Source: Candidatus Pantoea gossypiicola (GTDB lineage Bacteria > Pseudomonadota > Gammaproteobacteria > Enterobacterales > Enterobacteriaceae). From it: a DNA stretch of 64,000 nucleotides. A model generated the notes under the pieces. It searched no databases. It was not told where the DNA came from and saw only the letters and a list, made by a program, of their open reading frames with translations. Below are positions 30,254 through 39,552 of this stretch, one piece after another; the stretch's first letter is position 1; each line of letters starts with the position of its first letter. The DNA lies in NCBI RefSeq assembly GCF_008632075.1, contig NZ_VWVM01000012.1, forward strand, positions 66,533 to 130,532. The letters are read 5' to 3'. The position numbers were made by a program, and so were the translations under genes.

Positions 30254-31503
30254 TGTCATTAGCCAGAGCCTCAGTGTGGACCGCGTCGTCCACGCTGGTA
30301 AAAATTGTGTCTGGTCTGCTGGTGGTGAAACTGCTGGCGGTCAGCTTCGGTCCTGAAGGTGTGGGGCAGGCGGGGAACTTTCGTCAGCTGATTACCGTGC
30401 TGGGTGTACTGGCCGGGGCGGGCATCTTCAACGGTGTCACCACCTATGTGGCGCAGTATCAGCAGCAGCCCGGACAATTGCGGGCGCTGGTGGGCACGGC
30501 ATCGGCCATGGTGCTGGGCTTTTCCGGTGCGCTGGCGCTGCTGTTTCTGCTGGCGGCGGCACCCATCAGCACCGCGCTGTTTGGTCATGACCGCTATCAG
30601 GGCGTCATCCGCGTGGTCGCTTTCCTTCAGCTCGGCATCGCCTGGGCCAACTTTACCCTGGCGCTGCTGAAGGGGTATCGCGACGCGCGCGGCAATGCGC
30701 TGGCGCTGATCGCTGGCAGCCTGATTGGGGTTATTGGCTATCTGGTCTGCTGGTGGCTGGGTGGCTATCAGGGCGCACTGACCGGCCTGGCGCTGGTGCC
30801 GGCCCTGCTGCTGCTGCCGGCACTGGTGATGCTGAAACGCCGCGCGCCGCTGCCGCTGAGCTGGCTGCGTCCGCAATGGCATCCTGAGCTGGCGCGTAAT
30901 CTGGCGAAATATACCCTGATGGCGCTGATCACGGCGGTGACCCTGCCGGTTGCCTGGGTATTGATGCGTAACCTGCTGGCAGAGCAGCAGAGCTGGGCGC
31001 AGGTCGGCTTGTGGCAGGGCGTGACCAGCATTTCCGATGCCTATCTGCAGTTTATTACCGCCACCTTCAGCGTCTGGCTGTTGCCGACGCTGGCGCGGCT
31101 CGATAACAAGCGTGACATCGCGCGGGAGATTGGCCGCGCACTGCGCTTTGTCTTGCCTGCCGTGGCGGTTGCCAGTTTTGCCGTCTGGGTACTGCGTGAC
31201 TTTGCCATCAGCCTGCTGTTCTCTGAGGCTTTTCGCGGAATGCGCGATCTCTTTGTCTGGCAGCTGTGCGGCGATGTTTTTAAAGTCGGTGCCTATGTTT
31301 TCGGATATCTGGTTATCGCCAAAGCCTCGCTGCGCTTTTATGTTCTGACGGAGATCAGCCAGTTTCTGTTACTGACCCTGTTCTCACGCTGGCTGATCCC
31401 GTTACATGGCGCGACGGGTGCGGCGCAGGCCTATATGTTTACCTATATGGCTTACTTTGCCCTATGTTGTGGCGCTTTTATTGTTTACTGCCGGAAAAAA
31501 TGA
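30253..31503 (+). CDS. wzxE: ECA lipid III flippase WzxE
   Basis: Moves the undecaprenyl-linked ECA trisaccharide across the inner membrane. 416 residues, about 12 hydrophobic helices spread over the length, MOP/Wzx family. The N-terminus [21 protein letters not shown] and the central [30 protein letters not shown] block match E. coli WzxE. The ATG shares a base with the wecE stop (TGATG), so it is translationally coupled. Confidence 0.95.
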   Translation: MSLARASVWTASSTLVKIVSGLLVVKLLAVSFGPEGVGQAGNFRQLITVLGVLAGAGIFNGVTTYVAQYQQQPGQLRALVGTASAMVLGFSGALALLFLLAAAPISTALFGHDRYQGVIRVVAFLQLGIAWANFTLALLKGYRDARGNALALIAGSLIGVIGYLVCWWLGGYQGALTGLALVPALLLLPALVMLKRRAPLPLSWLRPQWHPELARNLAKYTLMALITAVTLPVAWVLMRNLLAEQQSWAQVGLWQGVTSISDAYLQFITATFSVWLLPTLARLDNKRDIAREIGRALRFVLPAVAVASFAVWVLRDFAISLLFSEAFRGMRDLFVWQLCGDVFKVGAYVFGYLVIAKASLRFYVLTEISQFLLLTLFSRWLIPLHGATGAAQAYMFTYMAYFALCCGAFIVYCRKK

Positions 31504-32567
31504 CTTTAATTCACGTTCTGGGGTCGGACATTCCCCACCACAATCTTACGGTGCTGCGCTTTTTCAACGACGTTCTCAGCGTTGAGCAGCCTGCGGCTTC
31601 ACCACGCCATTTTATGGTCGTGACGCAACAGCCAGAGAGCCTGTCTTTATTTAGTGCGTTACAGATCGAGTGCTTCGCCAGCAAGAAAGCGCTGGCAGAG
31701 GCGCTGCTGCAGCGGGCAAGAAATCGTCAGCAGCGTTTTTTCTGTCATGGTCAGTTTAACCCATGGATCTGGCTGGCATTACTCAGCGGTAAGCTGCGCC
31801 GTTCCCAGCTGTTCTGGCATGTCTGGGGTGCCGATCTCTATGAAGATTCGCGCAGTCTGAAGTTCCGCCTGTTCTATCTGGTTCGACGAATAGCGCAGGG
31901 GCGTGTTGCACAGGTTTTTGCGACCCGTGGTGACCTGCATCACTATCAGCAGCGTCATCGCCGCGTTCCCGGTTCACTGCTCTATTTCCCGACCCGGATG
32001 CCAGATGCTGCCGTTGAGTCGGCTCCCGCGCAGCCGTTTACGCTGCTGCTGGGCAATTCGGGCGATCCGAGTAACCGACATATTGAAGGCTTAAAGGCGA
32101 TTCACGCACAGTTTGGCGAGCAGGTGCGCATCGACGTCCCATTAGGTTATCCGCCGGACAATGAGGCGTATATCAGCCAGATTCAGGCCGTAGCAGAGAA
32201 ACTATTTCCGAACGGGCAGGTGCATCTGCTGCGTGAAAAGCTGGCATTTGATGATTACTTAGCCCTGCTGGCGCGCTGTCATGTTGGCTATTTTATGTTT
32301 GAGCGTCAGCAGGGTGTGGGGACACTTTGCCTGCTGATCCAGGCCAACGTGCCGTTTGTTCTGACCCGCAAAAATCCATTCTGGCGTGATGTGGCAGAGC
32401 AGCAGCTTCCGGTACTGTTCAGCGAAGATACGCTGTCGCCTGCAGTGATCGCCGAGGCACGCCGACAGCTGATGCGCTGTGATAAGCAGGCTATCGCCTT
32501 TTTTGCGCCAGGTTATCTGACAGGCTGGCGGGCAGCGTTACAGCGCAGCGAAGGGGAGTTGTCATGA
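31500..32567 (+). CDS. wecF: TDP-Fuc4NAc:lipid II Fuc4NAc transferase WecF
   Basis: GT56 glycosyltransferase that adds Fuc4NAc to lipid II to complete ECA lipid III. 355 residues from ATG 31500 ([15 protein letters not shown]), which overlaps the wzxE stop as ATGA; the longer frame from 31464 is inside wzxE. Conserved blocks: [45 protein letters not shown] and [15 protein letters not shown]. Its donor, dTDP-Fuc4NAc, needs the rffG/rffH step that is missing from this operon. Confidence 0.95.
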   Translation: MTLIHVLGSDIPHHNLTVLRFFNDVLSVEQPAASPRHFMVVTQQPESLSLFSALQIECFASKKALAEALLQRARNRQQRFFCHGQFNPWIWLALLSGKLRRSQLFWHVWGADLYEDSRSLKFRLFYLVRRIAQGRVAQVFATRGDLHHYQQRHRRVPGSLLYFPTRMPDAAVESAPAQPFTLLLGNSGDPSNRHIEGLKAIHAQFGEQVRIDVPLGYPPDNEAYISQIQAVAEKLFPNGQVHLLREKLAFDDYLALLARCHVGYFMFERQQGVGTLCLLIQANVPFVLTRKNPFWRDVAEQQLPVLFSEDTLSPAVIAEARRQLMRCDKQAIAFFAPGYLTGWRAALQRSEGELS

Positions 32568-33907
32568 GTCTTATGCAGTTTGGCGGCCTGCTGGTAGTCT
32601 ATCTGCTGTCGCTGGTTTTTATTCTGACGCTGACATGGCGGGAGTTTAAGCGCGTCCGTTTTAACTTCCATCTGTTCTTTACGCTGCTATTCCTGCTGAC
32701 CTTTTACTTCGGCTTCCCGCTGACCTCGGTGCTGGTGTTTCGCTTTAACGTGGACGTGATGCCGGTTGAGAATCTGCTGGAGGCGCTGCTGTCGGCCACG
32801 GCGTTTTACGCCATTTATTACGTCAGCTATAAAGTGCGGCTGAAACCGGCCAGTGTGCCTCCGGCTAAGCCCTGGCTGCAGATGAATCGGGTTGAAACCC
32901 ATCTGACCTGTGTGATCCTGGCGCTGGTCGCGCTGGGTACCGTGACGGTGTTCTTCGTTCACAACGGTTTTCTGCTGTTCCGCCTGACCGCGTATAACCA
33001 GATTTTCTCCAGCGAAGTATCGGGCGTGGCGCTTAAACGCTTCTTCTATTTCTTTATTCCGGCGATGCTGATCCCCTACTTTTTACGGCCGACCCGGCGC
33101 AACTGGCTGCTGTTTTTGGTCGTGACGGTGGCCTTTGGTTTACTGACGTATGCACTGGTGGGCGGAACCCGCGCCAATATCATTATTGCGTTTGCCCTGT
33201 TCCTGTTTATCGGGATTACCCGTGGCTGGATCACCCTATGGATGCTGGCAACGGCGGGTGTGATGGCGATTGGGGGGATGTTCTGGCTGGCGCTGCGCCG
33301 CTATAACCTCGACGTGATGGGCGATGAAGCGTTCTATACCTTCCTCTATCTGACGCGTGATACCTTCTCGCCGTGGGAGAATCTGGCCCGGCTGCTGGAT
33401 AACTATGACAAAATTGAGTTTCAGGGGCTGGCACCTCTGTGGCGTGATTTCTACGTGTTTATTCCGACCTGGCTCTGGCCGGATCGGCCGCTGGCGGTAT
33501 TAAACAGCGCCAACTACTTCACGTGGGAAGTACTGAACAACCATTCGGGCCTGGCGATTTCCCCCACGCTGATCGGCTCCCTGGTAGTGATGGGCGGCGT
33601 CTGGGCCATTCCAGTTGGTGCTGTCGCGGTAGGGATGATTATTAAAGCCTTTGATGCGATCTACCAGCGTGGCTGCCTTGAGACCAACCGGTACACCGGT
33701 GCCATCCTGCAAAGCTTCTGTTTTGGCGCGGTGTTTAACATGATTGTGCTGGCCCGCGAAGGTCTCGATGCGTTCGGCTCTCGCGTGGTATTTTTCTGCC
33801 TCATTTTTGCTGCCTGCCTGGGCATGGCTAAATTACTTTTCTGGTTACTGGATCGCGCAGGTTTAATTCGCGACCGCAGCAGGCGGGTGTTGCACAGCCC
33901 GCTCTGA
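32564..33907 (+). CDS. wzyE: ECA polymerase WzyE
   Basis: Polytopic inner-membrane polymerase that joins ECA trisaccharide repeats on the periplasmic side. 447 residues, ten or more TM helices. Hydrophilic landmarks [31 protein letters not shown] and [25 protein letters not shown] are typical of the family. It overlaps the wecF stop by four bases. Confidence 0.94.
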   Translation: MSLMQFGGLLVVYLLSLVFILTLTWREFKRVRFNFHLFFTLLFLLTFYFGFPLTSVLVFRFNVDVMPVENLLEALLSATAFYAIYYVSYKVRLKPASVPPAKPWLQMNRVETHLTCVILALVALGTVTVFFVHNGFLLFRLTAYNQIFSSEVSGVALKRFFYFFIPAMLIPYFLRPTRRNWLLFLVVTVAFGLLTYALVGGTRANIIIAFALFLFIGITRGWITLWMLATAGVMAIGGMFWLALRRYNLDVMGDEAFYTFLYLTRDTFSPWENLARLLDNYDKIEFQGLAPLWRDFYVFIPTWLWPDRPLAVLNSANYFTWEVLNNHSGLAISPTLIGSLVVMGGVWAIPVGAVAVGMIIKAFDAIYQRGCLETNRYTGAILQSFCFGAVFNMIVLAREGLDAFGSRVVFFCLIFAACLGMAKLLFWLLDRAGLIRDRSRRVLHSPL

Positions 33908-33932
33908 TTAACCTCTGGGATTGACGGAAGAT

Positions 33933-34673
33933 ATGACAACCTTAACTGAGACGCCGCAGTACCGTATTCGCGGCGTTGATTTGTATGGCTTCGAAAACAT
34001 GTCGTCGGCGGTAAATTTTCTGATGCCGCCGCAGAGCGTTCGCAGCGGTATTTTAGTGGCGATCAATGCGGAGAAGATCCTGACCGCTGAGCGGGATGAG
34101 GGATTGCGCACGCTGTTAGCGCAGGCGGAATATGCGTATGCCGATGGCATCAGCATTGTGCGTTCGATTCGTAAAAAGTATCCGCAGGCGTCGGTGCAGC
34201 GCATTGCGGGGGCAGATTTATGGGAAGCGCTGATGGAACGCGCCGGGCGGCAAGGGACGCCGGTGTTTCTTATCGGCGGTCGCCAGCAGGTGCTGGATGA
34301 AACCTGTAATAAGTTACGTCGTCAGTGGAACGTGAATATTGTCGGGGCGCAGGATGGCTATTTTGCGCCAGCCGACCAGGATGCGCTGTTTGCCCGGATT
34401 GCGGCCAGCGGGGCGAAGCTGGTGACCGTGGCGCTGGGCTCGCCGCGTCAGGAACTGCTGATGCTGGCGTGCCGTGCGTACTGGCCTGATGCCCTCTATA
34501 TGGGTGTTGGCGGAACCTACGATGTTTTCACCGGTCATGTGAAGCGCGCGCCCAAAATCTGGCAGCGGCTGGGGCTGGAGTGGCTCTATCGTCTGATTCG
34601 GCAGCCGAGCCGCCTGCGCAGGCAATTAAAACTGCTTAAATATTTGCGCTATCACTGGCGCGGCGATCTCTGA
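33933..34673 (+). CDS. wecG: UDP-ManNAcA transferase WecG
   Basis: GT26 (WecG/TagA/CpsF) enzyme that adds ManNAcA to undecaprenyl-PP-GlcNAc, forming ECA lipid II. From ATG 33933 the protein has 246 residues, equal to E. coli; an in-frame TTG at 33921 would add four. Conserved blocks: [50 protein letters not shown] and [21 protein letters not shown]. Last gene of the ECA operon; about 160 bp then lead to the tRNA promoter. Confidence 0.95.
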   Translation: MTTLTETPQYRIRGVDLYGFENMSSAVNFLMPPQSVRSGILVAINAEKILTAERDEGLRTLLAQAEYAYADGISIVRSIRKKYPQASVQRIAGADLWEALMERAGRQGTPVFLIGGRQQVLDETCNKLRRQWNVNIVGAQDGYFAPADQDALFARIAASGAKLVTVALGSPRQELLMLACRAYWPDALYMGVGGTYDVFTGHVKRAPKIWQRLGLEWLYRLIRQPSRLRRQLKLLKYLRYHWRGDL

Positions 34674-34781
34674 TATTGCTGATAAATGCCGCATTTTCAG
34701 GCATTGCGAGAGTGGAAATGTACTATTTGTCGACGAAATGCACAAAGCGTAATCAAACGCGTCTTTTTATTTAAAAAGCAC

Positions 34782-34810
34782 TAGACACGATGGGCGCTTA
34801 TCTCTAGTAT
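34782..34810 (+). promoter_or_regulatory. Sigma-70 promoter of the tRNA operon
   Basis: -35 TAGACA (34782-34787), a 17-bp spacer and -10 TAGTAT (34805-34810) lie 21 bp before the first tRNA, with an AT-rich upstream element (TTTTTATTTAAAAA) of the kind found at stable-RNA promoters. Confidence 0.75.
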
Positions 34811-34831
34811 GCACATCCGCAACGGCGCTAC

Positions 34832-34908
<77 letters not shown>

Positions 34909-35005
34909 TATCGTTTGTGCGCATGAGCTTCGGTGGTTGATTTACCGCGGTTGGCAGTAGAGATTTACATGCTGCAGGTTTTAAACCTGTAACATTAAGA
35001 ATAGT

Positions 35006-35082
35006 GGTGGCTATAGCTCAGTTGGTAGAGCCCTGGATTGTGATTCCAGTTGTCGTGGGTTCGAGTCCCATTAGCCACCCCA
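35006..35082 (+). tRNA. hisR: tRNA-His (GTG)
   Basis: 77 nt including the extra 5' G(-1) that faces C73, diagnostic of tRNA-His, and encoded CCA. Anticodon GTG lies in the loop of CTGGATTGTGATTCCAG; T-arm GGGTTCGAGTCCC. Confidence 0.98.
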
Positions 35083-35098
35083 GATTTTGCTGGGAAAC

Positions 35099-35185
35099 GC
35101 GAAGGTGGCGGAATTGGTAGACGCGCTAGCTTCAGGTGTTAGTGTCCTAACGGACGTGAGGGTTCAAGTCCCTCTCTTCGCACCA
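35099..35185 (+). tRNA. leuT: tRNA-Leu (CAG)
   Basis: 87-nt class II tRNA with a long variable arm (TGTCCTAACGGACGT) and encoded CCA. Acceptor GCGAAGG pairs with CTTCGC; the anticodon CAG is in GCTAGCTTCAGGTGTTAG. Only 16 bp downstream of hisR. Confidence 0.97.
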
Positions 35186-35205
35186 GGCAAAACAGTTAAA
35201 AAAAT

Positions 35206-35282
35206 CGGCGAGTAGCGCAGCTTGGTAGCGCAACTGGTTTGGGACCAGTGGGTCGGAGGTTCGAATCCTCTCTCGCCGACCA
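35206..35282 (+). tRNA. proM: tRNA-Pro (TGG)
   Basis: 77 nt, CCA encoded. Anticodon TGG in the loop of CAACTGGTTTGGGACCAGTGG; T-arm GAGGTTCGAATCCTC. The last 19 bases and the terminator after it are repeated 162 bp downstream (35426-35487). Confidence 0.98.
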
Positions 35283-35289
35283 TTTTTAG

Positions 35290-35318
35290 AAACCTGTCTG
35301 AAAAGACAGGTTTTTTTT
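35290..35318 (+). terminator. Terminator of the tRNA operon, copy 1
   Basis: AAACCTGTCT-gaaa-AGACAGGTTT stem with GAAA tetraloop followed by eight T, eight bases after the tRNA-Pro CCA end. Confidence 0.92.
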
Positions 35319-35379
35319 CGTCTGTAAAAAAGAGGATGAGAACCAACAGAGGAGGTTTGAGCCGAGCGTAGCGAGACAA

Positions 35380-35423
35380 CGTTGCGTCAGCAACGGCCCG
35401 CAGGGCGCTGCTCGCAGAGCAGT
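35380..35423. repeat. Three abutting hairpins between the two tRNA-Pro 3' ends
   Basis: CGTTGC-gtca-GCAACG (35380-35395), GCCC-gca-GGGC (35396-35406) and CTGCTC-gca-GAGCAG (35408-35422) follow each other with zero to one base between them; two share a GCA triloop. No protein frame explains the region. Confidence 0.7.
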
Positions 35424-35425
35424 GT

Positions 35426-35487
35426 AATCCTCTCTCGCCGACCATTTTAGAAACCTGTCTGAAAAGACAGGTTTTTTTTTCGTCTGT
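35426..35487 (+). repeat. Duplicated tRNA-Pro 3' end plus terminator (att-like direct repeat)
   Basis: This 62-bp segment repeats 35264-35324: the T-arm 3' half and acceptor end of tRNA-Pro through its CCA, then the same AAACCTGTCT hairpin and T-run (second terminator at 35451-35480). The copies differ only by single-base changes in two T-runs. It could be the other end of a tRNA-targeted integration or excision event, or a tandem duplication; only about 100 bp lie between the copies. Confidence 0.8.
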
Positions 35488-35550
35488 GGAAAAGTGGATT
35501 TGAATGTCTGCGGGAGATATGGGCCGGGTTGGGTGCGGTGTAACAATGTT

Positions 35551-35762
35551 GCTGTGAGTTCGAGCCTGCGAAGGGAACACGGTCAGATCGGAAAGTCGCT
35601 TAAGCCATCCATGGCCGCTCGGCCCACGCGATTACGCACCTCATCCATGAGGTGCGCCCGTAAACGGGCCAACGCGTTGCGTTGTTCAAAAACGCTCCCG
35701 GCGTTTTTGTCCCTGTCGCGGGACGCTTTCCTCTTCTGACCGTGTTCCCTGCGCGTTGAGCT
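35551..35762. repeat. Inverted-repeat element, copy E2, built of six hairpins
   Basis: Outer inverted repeat: GGGAACACGGTCAGA..GGAAAG (35573-35595) pairs with CTTTCC..TCTGACCGTGTTCCC (35727-35749). Inside, nearly end to end: GCCAT-cc-ATGGC (35604-35615), GCACCTCAT-cc-ATGAGGTGC (35636-35655), GCCCGT-aa-ACGGGC (35656-35669), AACGC-gtt-GCGTT (35671-35683), AAAAACGC-tcccg-GCGTTTTT (35688-35708) and GTCCC-tgtcgc-GGGAC (35709-35724). Its ends are homologous to copy E1 at 11809-11930, in the opposite orientation. It encodes no evident protein. It could be a MITE-like element or a structured RNA. Confidence 0.8.
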
Positions 35763-36027
35763 TATGCGCTGTGGTTAGATGCATCCGGGTTTAGATCTGT
35801 CATTAGCCCGAAGCTTCCTTGTAAGTATCTGATGCGTCTGCCATACGCGAAGCGAAAGGCGTATGCTCCCTGAAGCCCGCATAGCAGTGTGAGCGGGCGT
35901 GCGGTTGAGCTTATTTGTTGCAACCAAAGTTACTCTGCTTTGATTTGGCTAACAGCCTGAGCAGCGTCGGGAATCGCAGACAAATAAGCCATTGTTATTA
36001 TTACGTTAAAAGAGAGATTGACCTTGT
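35763..36027. other. Intergenic stretch between element E2 and the glmZ control region
   Basis: No gene seen. It contains two more hairpins, CATACGC-N10-GCGTATG (35842-35865) and GCCCGC-N12-GCGGGC (35875-35898). GTTGAGCTTAT, which ends element E2 at 35755-35765, is repeated at 35904-35914, so hairpin-type elements may continue here. Short open frames in this region lack ribosome sites and coding bias. Confidence 0.5.
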
Positions 36028-36045
36028 TGTCTCCATTCAGAGACA
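36028..36045 (+). promoter_or_regulatory. GlrR (YfhA) activator site 1
   Basis: TGTC-N10-GACA, an exact match to the GlrR consensus, about 160 bp before the GlmZ start. Confidence 0.7.
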
Positions 36046-36059
36046 GAGAAAAGGTCAGC

Positions 36060-36077
36060 TGTCGCCTGATAACGACA
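36060..36077 (+). promoter_or_regulatory. GlrR (YfhA) activator site 2
   Basis: A second exact TGTC-N10-GACA, 32 bp after the first (about three helical turns), consistent with cooperative enhancer binding upstream of a sigma-54 promoter. Confidence 0.7.
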
Positions 36078-36161
36078 CTTCCTGCAGTACCTGGCTAAGG
36101 ACAGACTTAGCAAGCTGTTTAACTTATTGATTTATAAATGCTTTAAAAATAAAGCTCAACC

Positions 36162-36177
36162 TGGCACGGCTTGTGCA
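36162..36177 (+). promoter_or_regulatory. Sigma-54 promoter of glmZ
   Basis: TGGCAC-N5-GTGCA: the -24 GG and -12 GC are correctly spaced and lie 12 bases before the predicted first base of GlmZ (36189). The match to TGGCACN5TTGCA differs in one position. Confidence 0.85.
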
Positions 36178-36188
36178 ATACTTCTGCT

Positions 36189-36388
36189 GTAGATGCTCAT
36201 TCCACCTCTTATGTCTGCTGATGCTACATAAACCTGGGAATGATGCAGAGCCAATTTTAGGTACCTGTTGTCTGCCTGCCTGTATCGCGTAAGCCTTACA
36301 GGGTTAACAGACACCACGTTGAGTCAGGTACCTCCCGGTTGTCTTACCGACCTGATCTTGCACCTGCCACTGGCGGGTGTTTTTTTTT
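36189..36388 (+). ncRNA. glmZ: GlmZ small RNA
   Basis: Hfq-dependent small RNA that base-pairs with glmS mRNA to activate glucosamine-6-phosphate synthase; its processing is controlled by RapZ and GlmY. The 5' end GTAGATGCTCATTCCA and the blocks GGAATGATGCAGAGCC, AGACACCACGTTGAGT and GTTGTCTTACCGACCTG align with E. coli GlmZ. It ends in the hairpin CACCTGCC-act-GGCGGGTG (36361-36379) and nine T. About 200 nt, near the 207 nt of E. coli. The location upstream of hemY, convergent with it, is also conserved. Sigma-54 and GlrR sites upstream indicate GlrK/GlrR control. Confidence 0.92.
36361..36388 (+). terminator. GlmZ terminator
   Basis: Eight-pair stem CACCTGCC/GGCGGGTG (one T-G pair), ACT loop, nine-T tail. 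Confidence 0.85.
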
Positions 36389-36421
36389 GCCTGTGCAATG
36401 CGGCTGGCAGATTGCAGGCAC

Positions 36422-36446
36422 AAAAAAGCCGGGCGAGCCCGGCTTT
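36422..36446 (-). terminator. hem operon terminator
   Basis: On the minus strand: AAAGCCGGGC-tc-GCCCGGCTTT followed by a T-run, about 20 bp past the hemY stop. Confidence 0.85.
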
Positions 36447-36465
36447 ATCCTGTCTGACCACTGCA

Positions 36466-37662
36466 TCAGGCGTTGGGATTATTCTTCAGCGTCAGCAACA
36501 ATCCTTCACGACGCATTTTCGCGGCCTCTTCCGGACGATGCAGACGATCATAGACATCTGCCAGCCACGCATAATCAAACGCATCCGGACGTTGTGCCAG
36601 CGCCTGCTGCAGCGCGTCTGCTGCCTGCTGCCATTCGCCATGACGCATCAGCAACTGTCCCAGCGTACTGTGCAGCAATGGCGTTGCGCCATGCTGTTTG
36701 ATCTGCTGGCGTAATGCCTTCTCCAGCGCTTCCGGATTGCCGCTTTTGATGCGCGGCATCAGCAGCACCAGACGATCGTCATAATGACGCTTGAGGCCTT
36801 CCAGCACGATCGACTGTGCGGTGTCGTGATCGTTGCATTCAATCAGATGATCCGCCATTGCCACCTGCAGGGTCGTATCCTGACGGGTTTTGCGGCTCAG
36901 TGTGCCCCACCAGCGTTTTAGCCCATCGCTACCCTGATCGGCCATTGCCTGATTCATCAGACCCAGCCAGGCCTGCTGCTGTAACGCATCACGATGCAGC
37001 TCGTCACCGACCTGCGCCTTCTGCATAGCAGGCAGAATATCCAGCAATGCACTCCACGCACCCGTACGGACGTACGCCTGTTCGGCCAGGCGCAGCACTT
37101 CAGTGTGTCGCGGTGCCACTTCCAGCAGACGGTCAATGCTGTGACGCGCCGCATGATCTTCGTTACGGGCCAGCTGAATACGAGCGCGGGCGATTTCTAC
37201 CGGGATGGTGTTGCTTTCGGACAGCTCAGCAGCACGTTCAAGATGCTGATTGGCACGAATTTCATCGCCACGCTGCTGGGCGGCTTCGGCGGCCAGCAGA
37301 TAGTTGGCTACCGGCACATCGGCGTGATCGGCATCTTTAGACAGCAGTTTCTCCACCTGACGGTGATCGCCTTCCGCCAGCTTCATCAGCGCAGACTGGG
37401 TATGACGCTGCGCGCGACGGCGTTTGCGTCCGGTAAACCAGCCGCGGGTACGCGCCCCGGTGTGCAGCACACGACGCAGCAGCCATTCCACCGCCAGAAT
37501 CACCAGCAGGCTGATGATCAGGATAATCACCAGGCCGGTGACGCTGGTTTCGATATTCCAGTTATCGGTCTGAATCAGCACGTAGCCCTGATGACCGGCA
37601 ATCATCGGTCCCAGCACCACGCCCGCAATCAGCAGGATAAAGAGGATAAATACCTTAAGCAT
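36466..37662 (-). CDS. hemY: HemY, inner-membrane TPR protein of the hem operon
   Basis: 398-residue membrane protein with two N-terminal TM helices (about residues 3-23 and 42-62) and a cytosol-facing or periplasmic TPR domain (for example LAEGDHRQVEKLLSKDADHADVPVANYLLAAEAA). It is linked to protohaem synthesis by operon context, but the E. coli type is not the protoporphyrinogen oxidase HemY of Gram-positives. Last gene of hemCDXY, two bases after hemX. Exact function unknown. Confidence 0.93.
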   Translation of the reverse strand: MLKVFILFILLIAGVVLGPMIAGHQGYVLIQTDNWNIETSVTGLVIILIISLLVILAVEWLLRRVLHTGARTRGWFTGRKRRRAQRHTQSALMKLAEGDHRQVEKLLSKDADHADVPVANYLLAAEAAQQRGDEIRANQHLERAAELSESNTIPVEIARARIQLARNEDHAARHSIDRLLEVAPRHTEVLRLAEQAYVRTGAWSALLDILPAMQKAQVGDELHRDALQQQAWLGLMNQAMADQGSDGLKRWWGTLSRKTRQDTTLQVAMADHLIECNDHDTAQSIVLEGLKRHYDDRLVLLMPRIKSGNPEALEKALRQQIKQHGATPLLHSTLGQLLMRHGEWQQAADALQQALAQRPDAFDYAWLADVYDRLHRPEEAAKMRREGLLLTLKNNPNA

Positions 37663-37664
37663 GC

Positions 37665-38798
37665 TTAGCCTCCCTGCTGATTAGCAGCGGCAGACGGTTG
37701 CGCCAACAGATTCCGCACGCGGGTCTGCATCAGCTGTTCCAGCAATGGCTGACTTTCCAGGTTATCCGGCAGATCCATATTGATGTTCTGCTGGCTCAGC
37801 TCATCCAACTGGGCAAGGAAGGCTTTGGTGGCGGCATCATTGGTGTCATACCAGGCGCGAACCCAGGCAGACACAGTATCGATTGATTGTTTATAAATCT
37901 CATCCTGATGACGCGGTACGGCCTGCGCAGCAATCAGCAGACGCGAGCGGATATTCTCACGCAGGTAAACATCCTGATTCGGAGCCAGCAGCGGTTGTGC
38001 GGTGTTATCGCGGCGGCGGATGGTAATAAAGTCATCCATGAAGTTATGCCAGCTTTTCACCAGATTCTGACGCCATTCACGTACCGAACCTGAGAGTTCG
38101 CCGCCGTCACTGTCCATCGGTGCATCATCGCTGTCGTTGTCGGCCAGACGCAGATTATCAACATTGTTCGACAGCTGATTCAGCTTGAGGATCACGCCGT
38201 CGTAGTCGACCTGCGTAACGGAAGAGAGGGTACTGATATCCTGTGTCAGCGCACGACGCACATTCATCACGCTGGGATCGTTCATGTCAGCCAGGCTGGC
38301 ATCGGCGCTTTTCAGTAGTGCCGCGGCGGTGGTGACGTCCTGATCGCTCCAGAGTTTGCGGCCAGCCAGTTTCACCAGATAGTCCGCCTGTGCCAGCAGC
38401 CAGCTACGCACGTCGTTGCCAGAAATCACAGCCACTTTTTCACGCAGCGTTTCCAGCTCTTTTGCTGACGCAGTCTGCTGTTGCTGTGCCGTTTGCAGGG
38501 CAGTTTCAGTACCACTCAGTTGCTGTGTCAGCTGCTGTTTATCGCTGCTGGCCTGCTGCTGCAACGCGCTTAACTGGTCGCTCAGCTTCTGATTGGTTTG
38601 TGCCTGTAAATCAGCCTGATGTTTCCCGTTAAGGTATAAACCCGCACCCATCGCCAGCGCGATGACAATCGCCACTGCACCCAACACCATGCCACCCTTT
38701 TTCGCATGACGCGGAGGTGTGCTGTTGCTGGAAGGAGAGCGGTCGACCGCTGGGGTGGTTTCTTCAACCATGGCGGAGGAGTCTTTTTGTTCCGTCAT
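37665..38798 (-). CDS. hemX: HemX, membrane protein of the hem operon
   Basis: A cytoplasmic N-terminus, one TM helix (about residues 38-58, [20 protein letters not shown]), a Gln/Ala-rich coiled coil (about 65-125) and a conserved C-terminal domain ([23 protein letters not shown]). 377 residues from the Met of MTEQKDSS, which matches E. coli; an upstream GTG adds three residues. Sometimes annotated as uroporphyrinogen-III methyltransferase, but no SAM motifs are visible. Function unresolved. Confidence 0.9.
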   Translation of the reverse strand: MTEQKDSSAMVEETTPAVDRSPSSNSTPPRHAKKGGMVLGAVAIVIALAMGAGLYLNGKHQADLQAQTNQKLSDQLSALQQQASSDKQQLTQQLSGTETALQTAQQQQTASAKELETLREKVAVISGNDVRSWLLAQADYLVKLAGRKLWSDQDVTTAAALLKSADASLADMNDPSVMNVRRALTQDISTLSSVTQVDYDGVILKLNQLSNNVDNLRLADNDSDDAPMDSDGGELSGSVREWRQNLVKSWHNFMDDFITIRRRDNTAQPLLAPNQDVYLRENIRSRLLIAAQAVPRHQDEIYKQSIDTVSAWVRAWYDTNDAATKAFLAQLDELSQQNINMDLPDNLESQPLLEQLMQTRVRNLLAQPSAAANQQGG

Positions 38799-38823
38799 AT
38801 GTGGCACATCCCATTGTTAAAGT

Positions 38824-39552
38824 TCAGCGTAACGCGCGCAGCAGCGCATCGTTATCGGCACCATCGGCTACCTGAATATCCTGCCAACCCAATCCTGCGG
38901 CCAGGGTAGCCAAACGTTCACTGACGACGATCAGTCGGCAGTTGAGCAGCCATTCCTCGCGATCAACCGCGGGGAACAGCGAAAAAAGCTGTTGTAACAT
39001 TTCACCGCTGGTCACTACCAGCACAGAGACGCCGCGATCGCGCCAGCGGCGGCCTTCAACCGGCCCGTCATAATGCTTCTGGCAGCGCTGATAGCAGGCA
39101 GCGAACGTTACCTCAGCACCTCGACGGGTTAATGTCTCCGCCAGCAGTTCGCGTCCGGGATCGCCACGCAGGATCAGCGCACGTTTACCGGCAACCTGCT
39201 GAAGCGTGTTTATCTGGATCAATTCCTCACTGGTTTCATGCGCATGAGGCCAGGTCACCTGCTGTCCGCTGACGGTGTGAAACGCCAGCGCGGTGCTGCG
39301 ACCAATTGCATAATAGTCCAGCTCAGTAGGCCATGCTTTGATCGCGTGCTGTGCGTAGTGAATAACCTGCTGAGAAAGAATAAAGACGAGATCGCCGGCA
39401 CGAAGTCCGGCGAGCCTGTGAGGCAGGGAATCGAGGTCAGCGCCCGGTGCAAATTCAATCAGCGGCAGGCTCCACGCCTGTTTGCCAAGGGCATGCAGGC
39501 GTGACACCAGCTCTGCCGCTGCGGGTTCCGGGCGCGTCACCAGGATGGTCAT
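38824..39552 (-). CDS. hemD: Uroporphyrinogen-III synthase
   Basis: Cyclises hydroxymethylbilane with D-ring inversion to uroporphyrinogen III. 242 residues with the typical two-domain, poorly conserved HemD fold; recognisable motifs are [46 protein letters not shown] and [12 protein letters not shown]. The start overlaps the hemC stop by four bases (ATGA on the minus strand). Confidence 0.94.
   Translation of the reverse strand: MTILVTRPEPAAAELVSRLHALGKQAWSLPLIEFAPGADLDSLPHRLAGLRAGDLVFILSQQVIHYAQHAIKAWPTELDYYAIGRSTALAFHTVSGQQVTWPHAHETSEELIQINTLQQVAGKRALILRGDPGRELLAETLTRRGAEVTFAACYQRCQKHYDGPVEGRRWRDRGVSVLVVTSGEMLQQLFSLFPAVDREEWLLNCRLIVVSERLATLAAGLGWQDIQVADGADNDALLRALR

Noticed and set aside
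35494..35739. 81-codon ORF across the hairpin element
   Set aside because: It is entirely made of the inverted-repeat element; the hairpin symmetry explains the sequence better than a protein.
36268..36714. ORFs running through glmZ into the hemY antisense region
   Set aside because: They overlap a recognised sRNA and the antisense strand of hemY; no ribosome site or protein resemblance.
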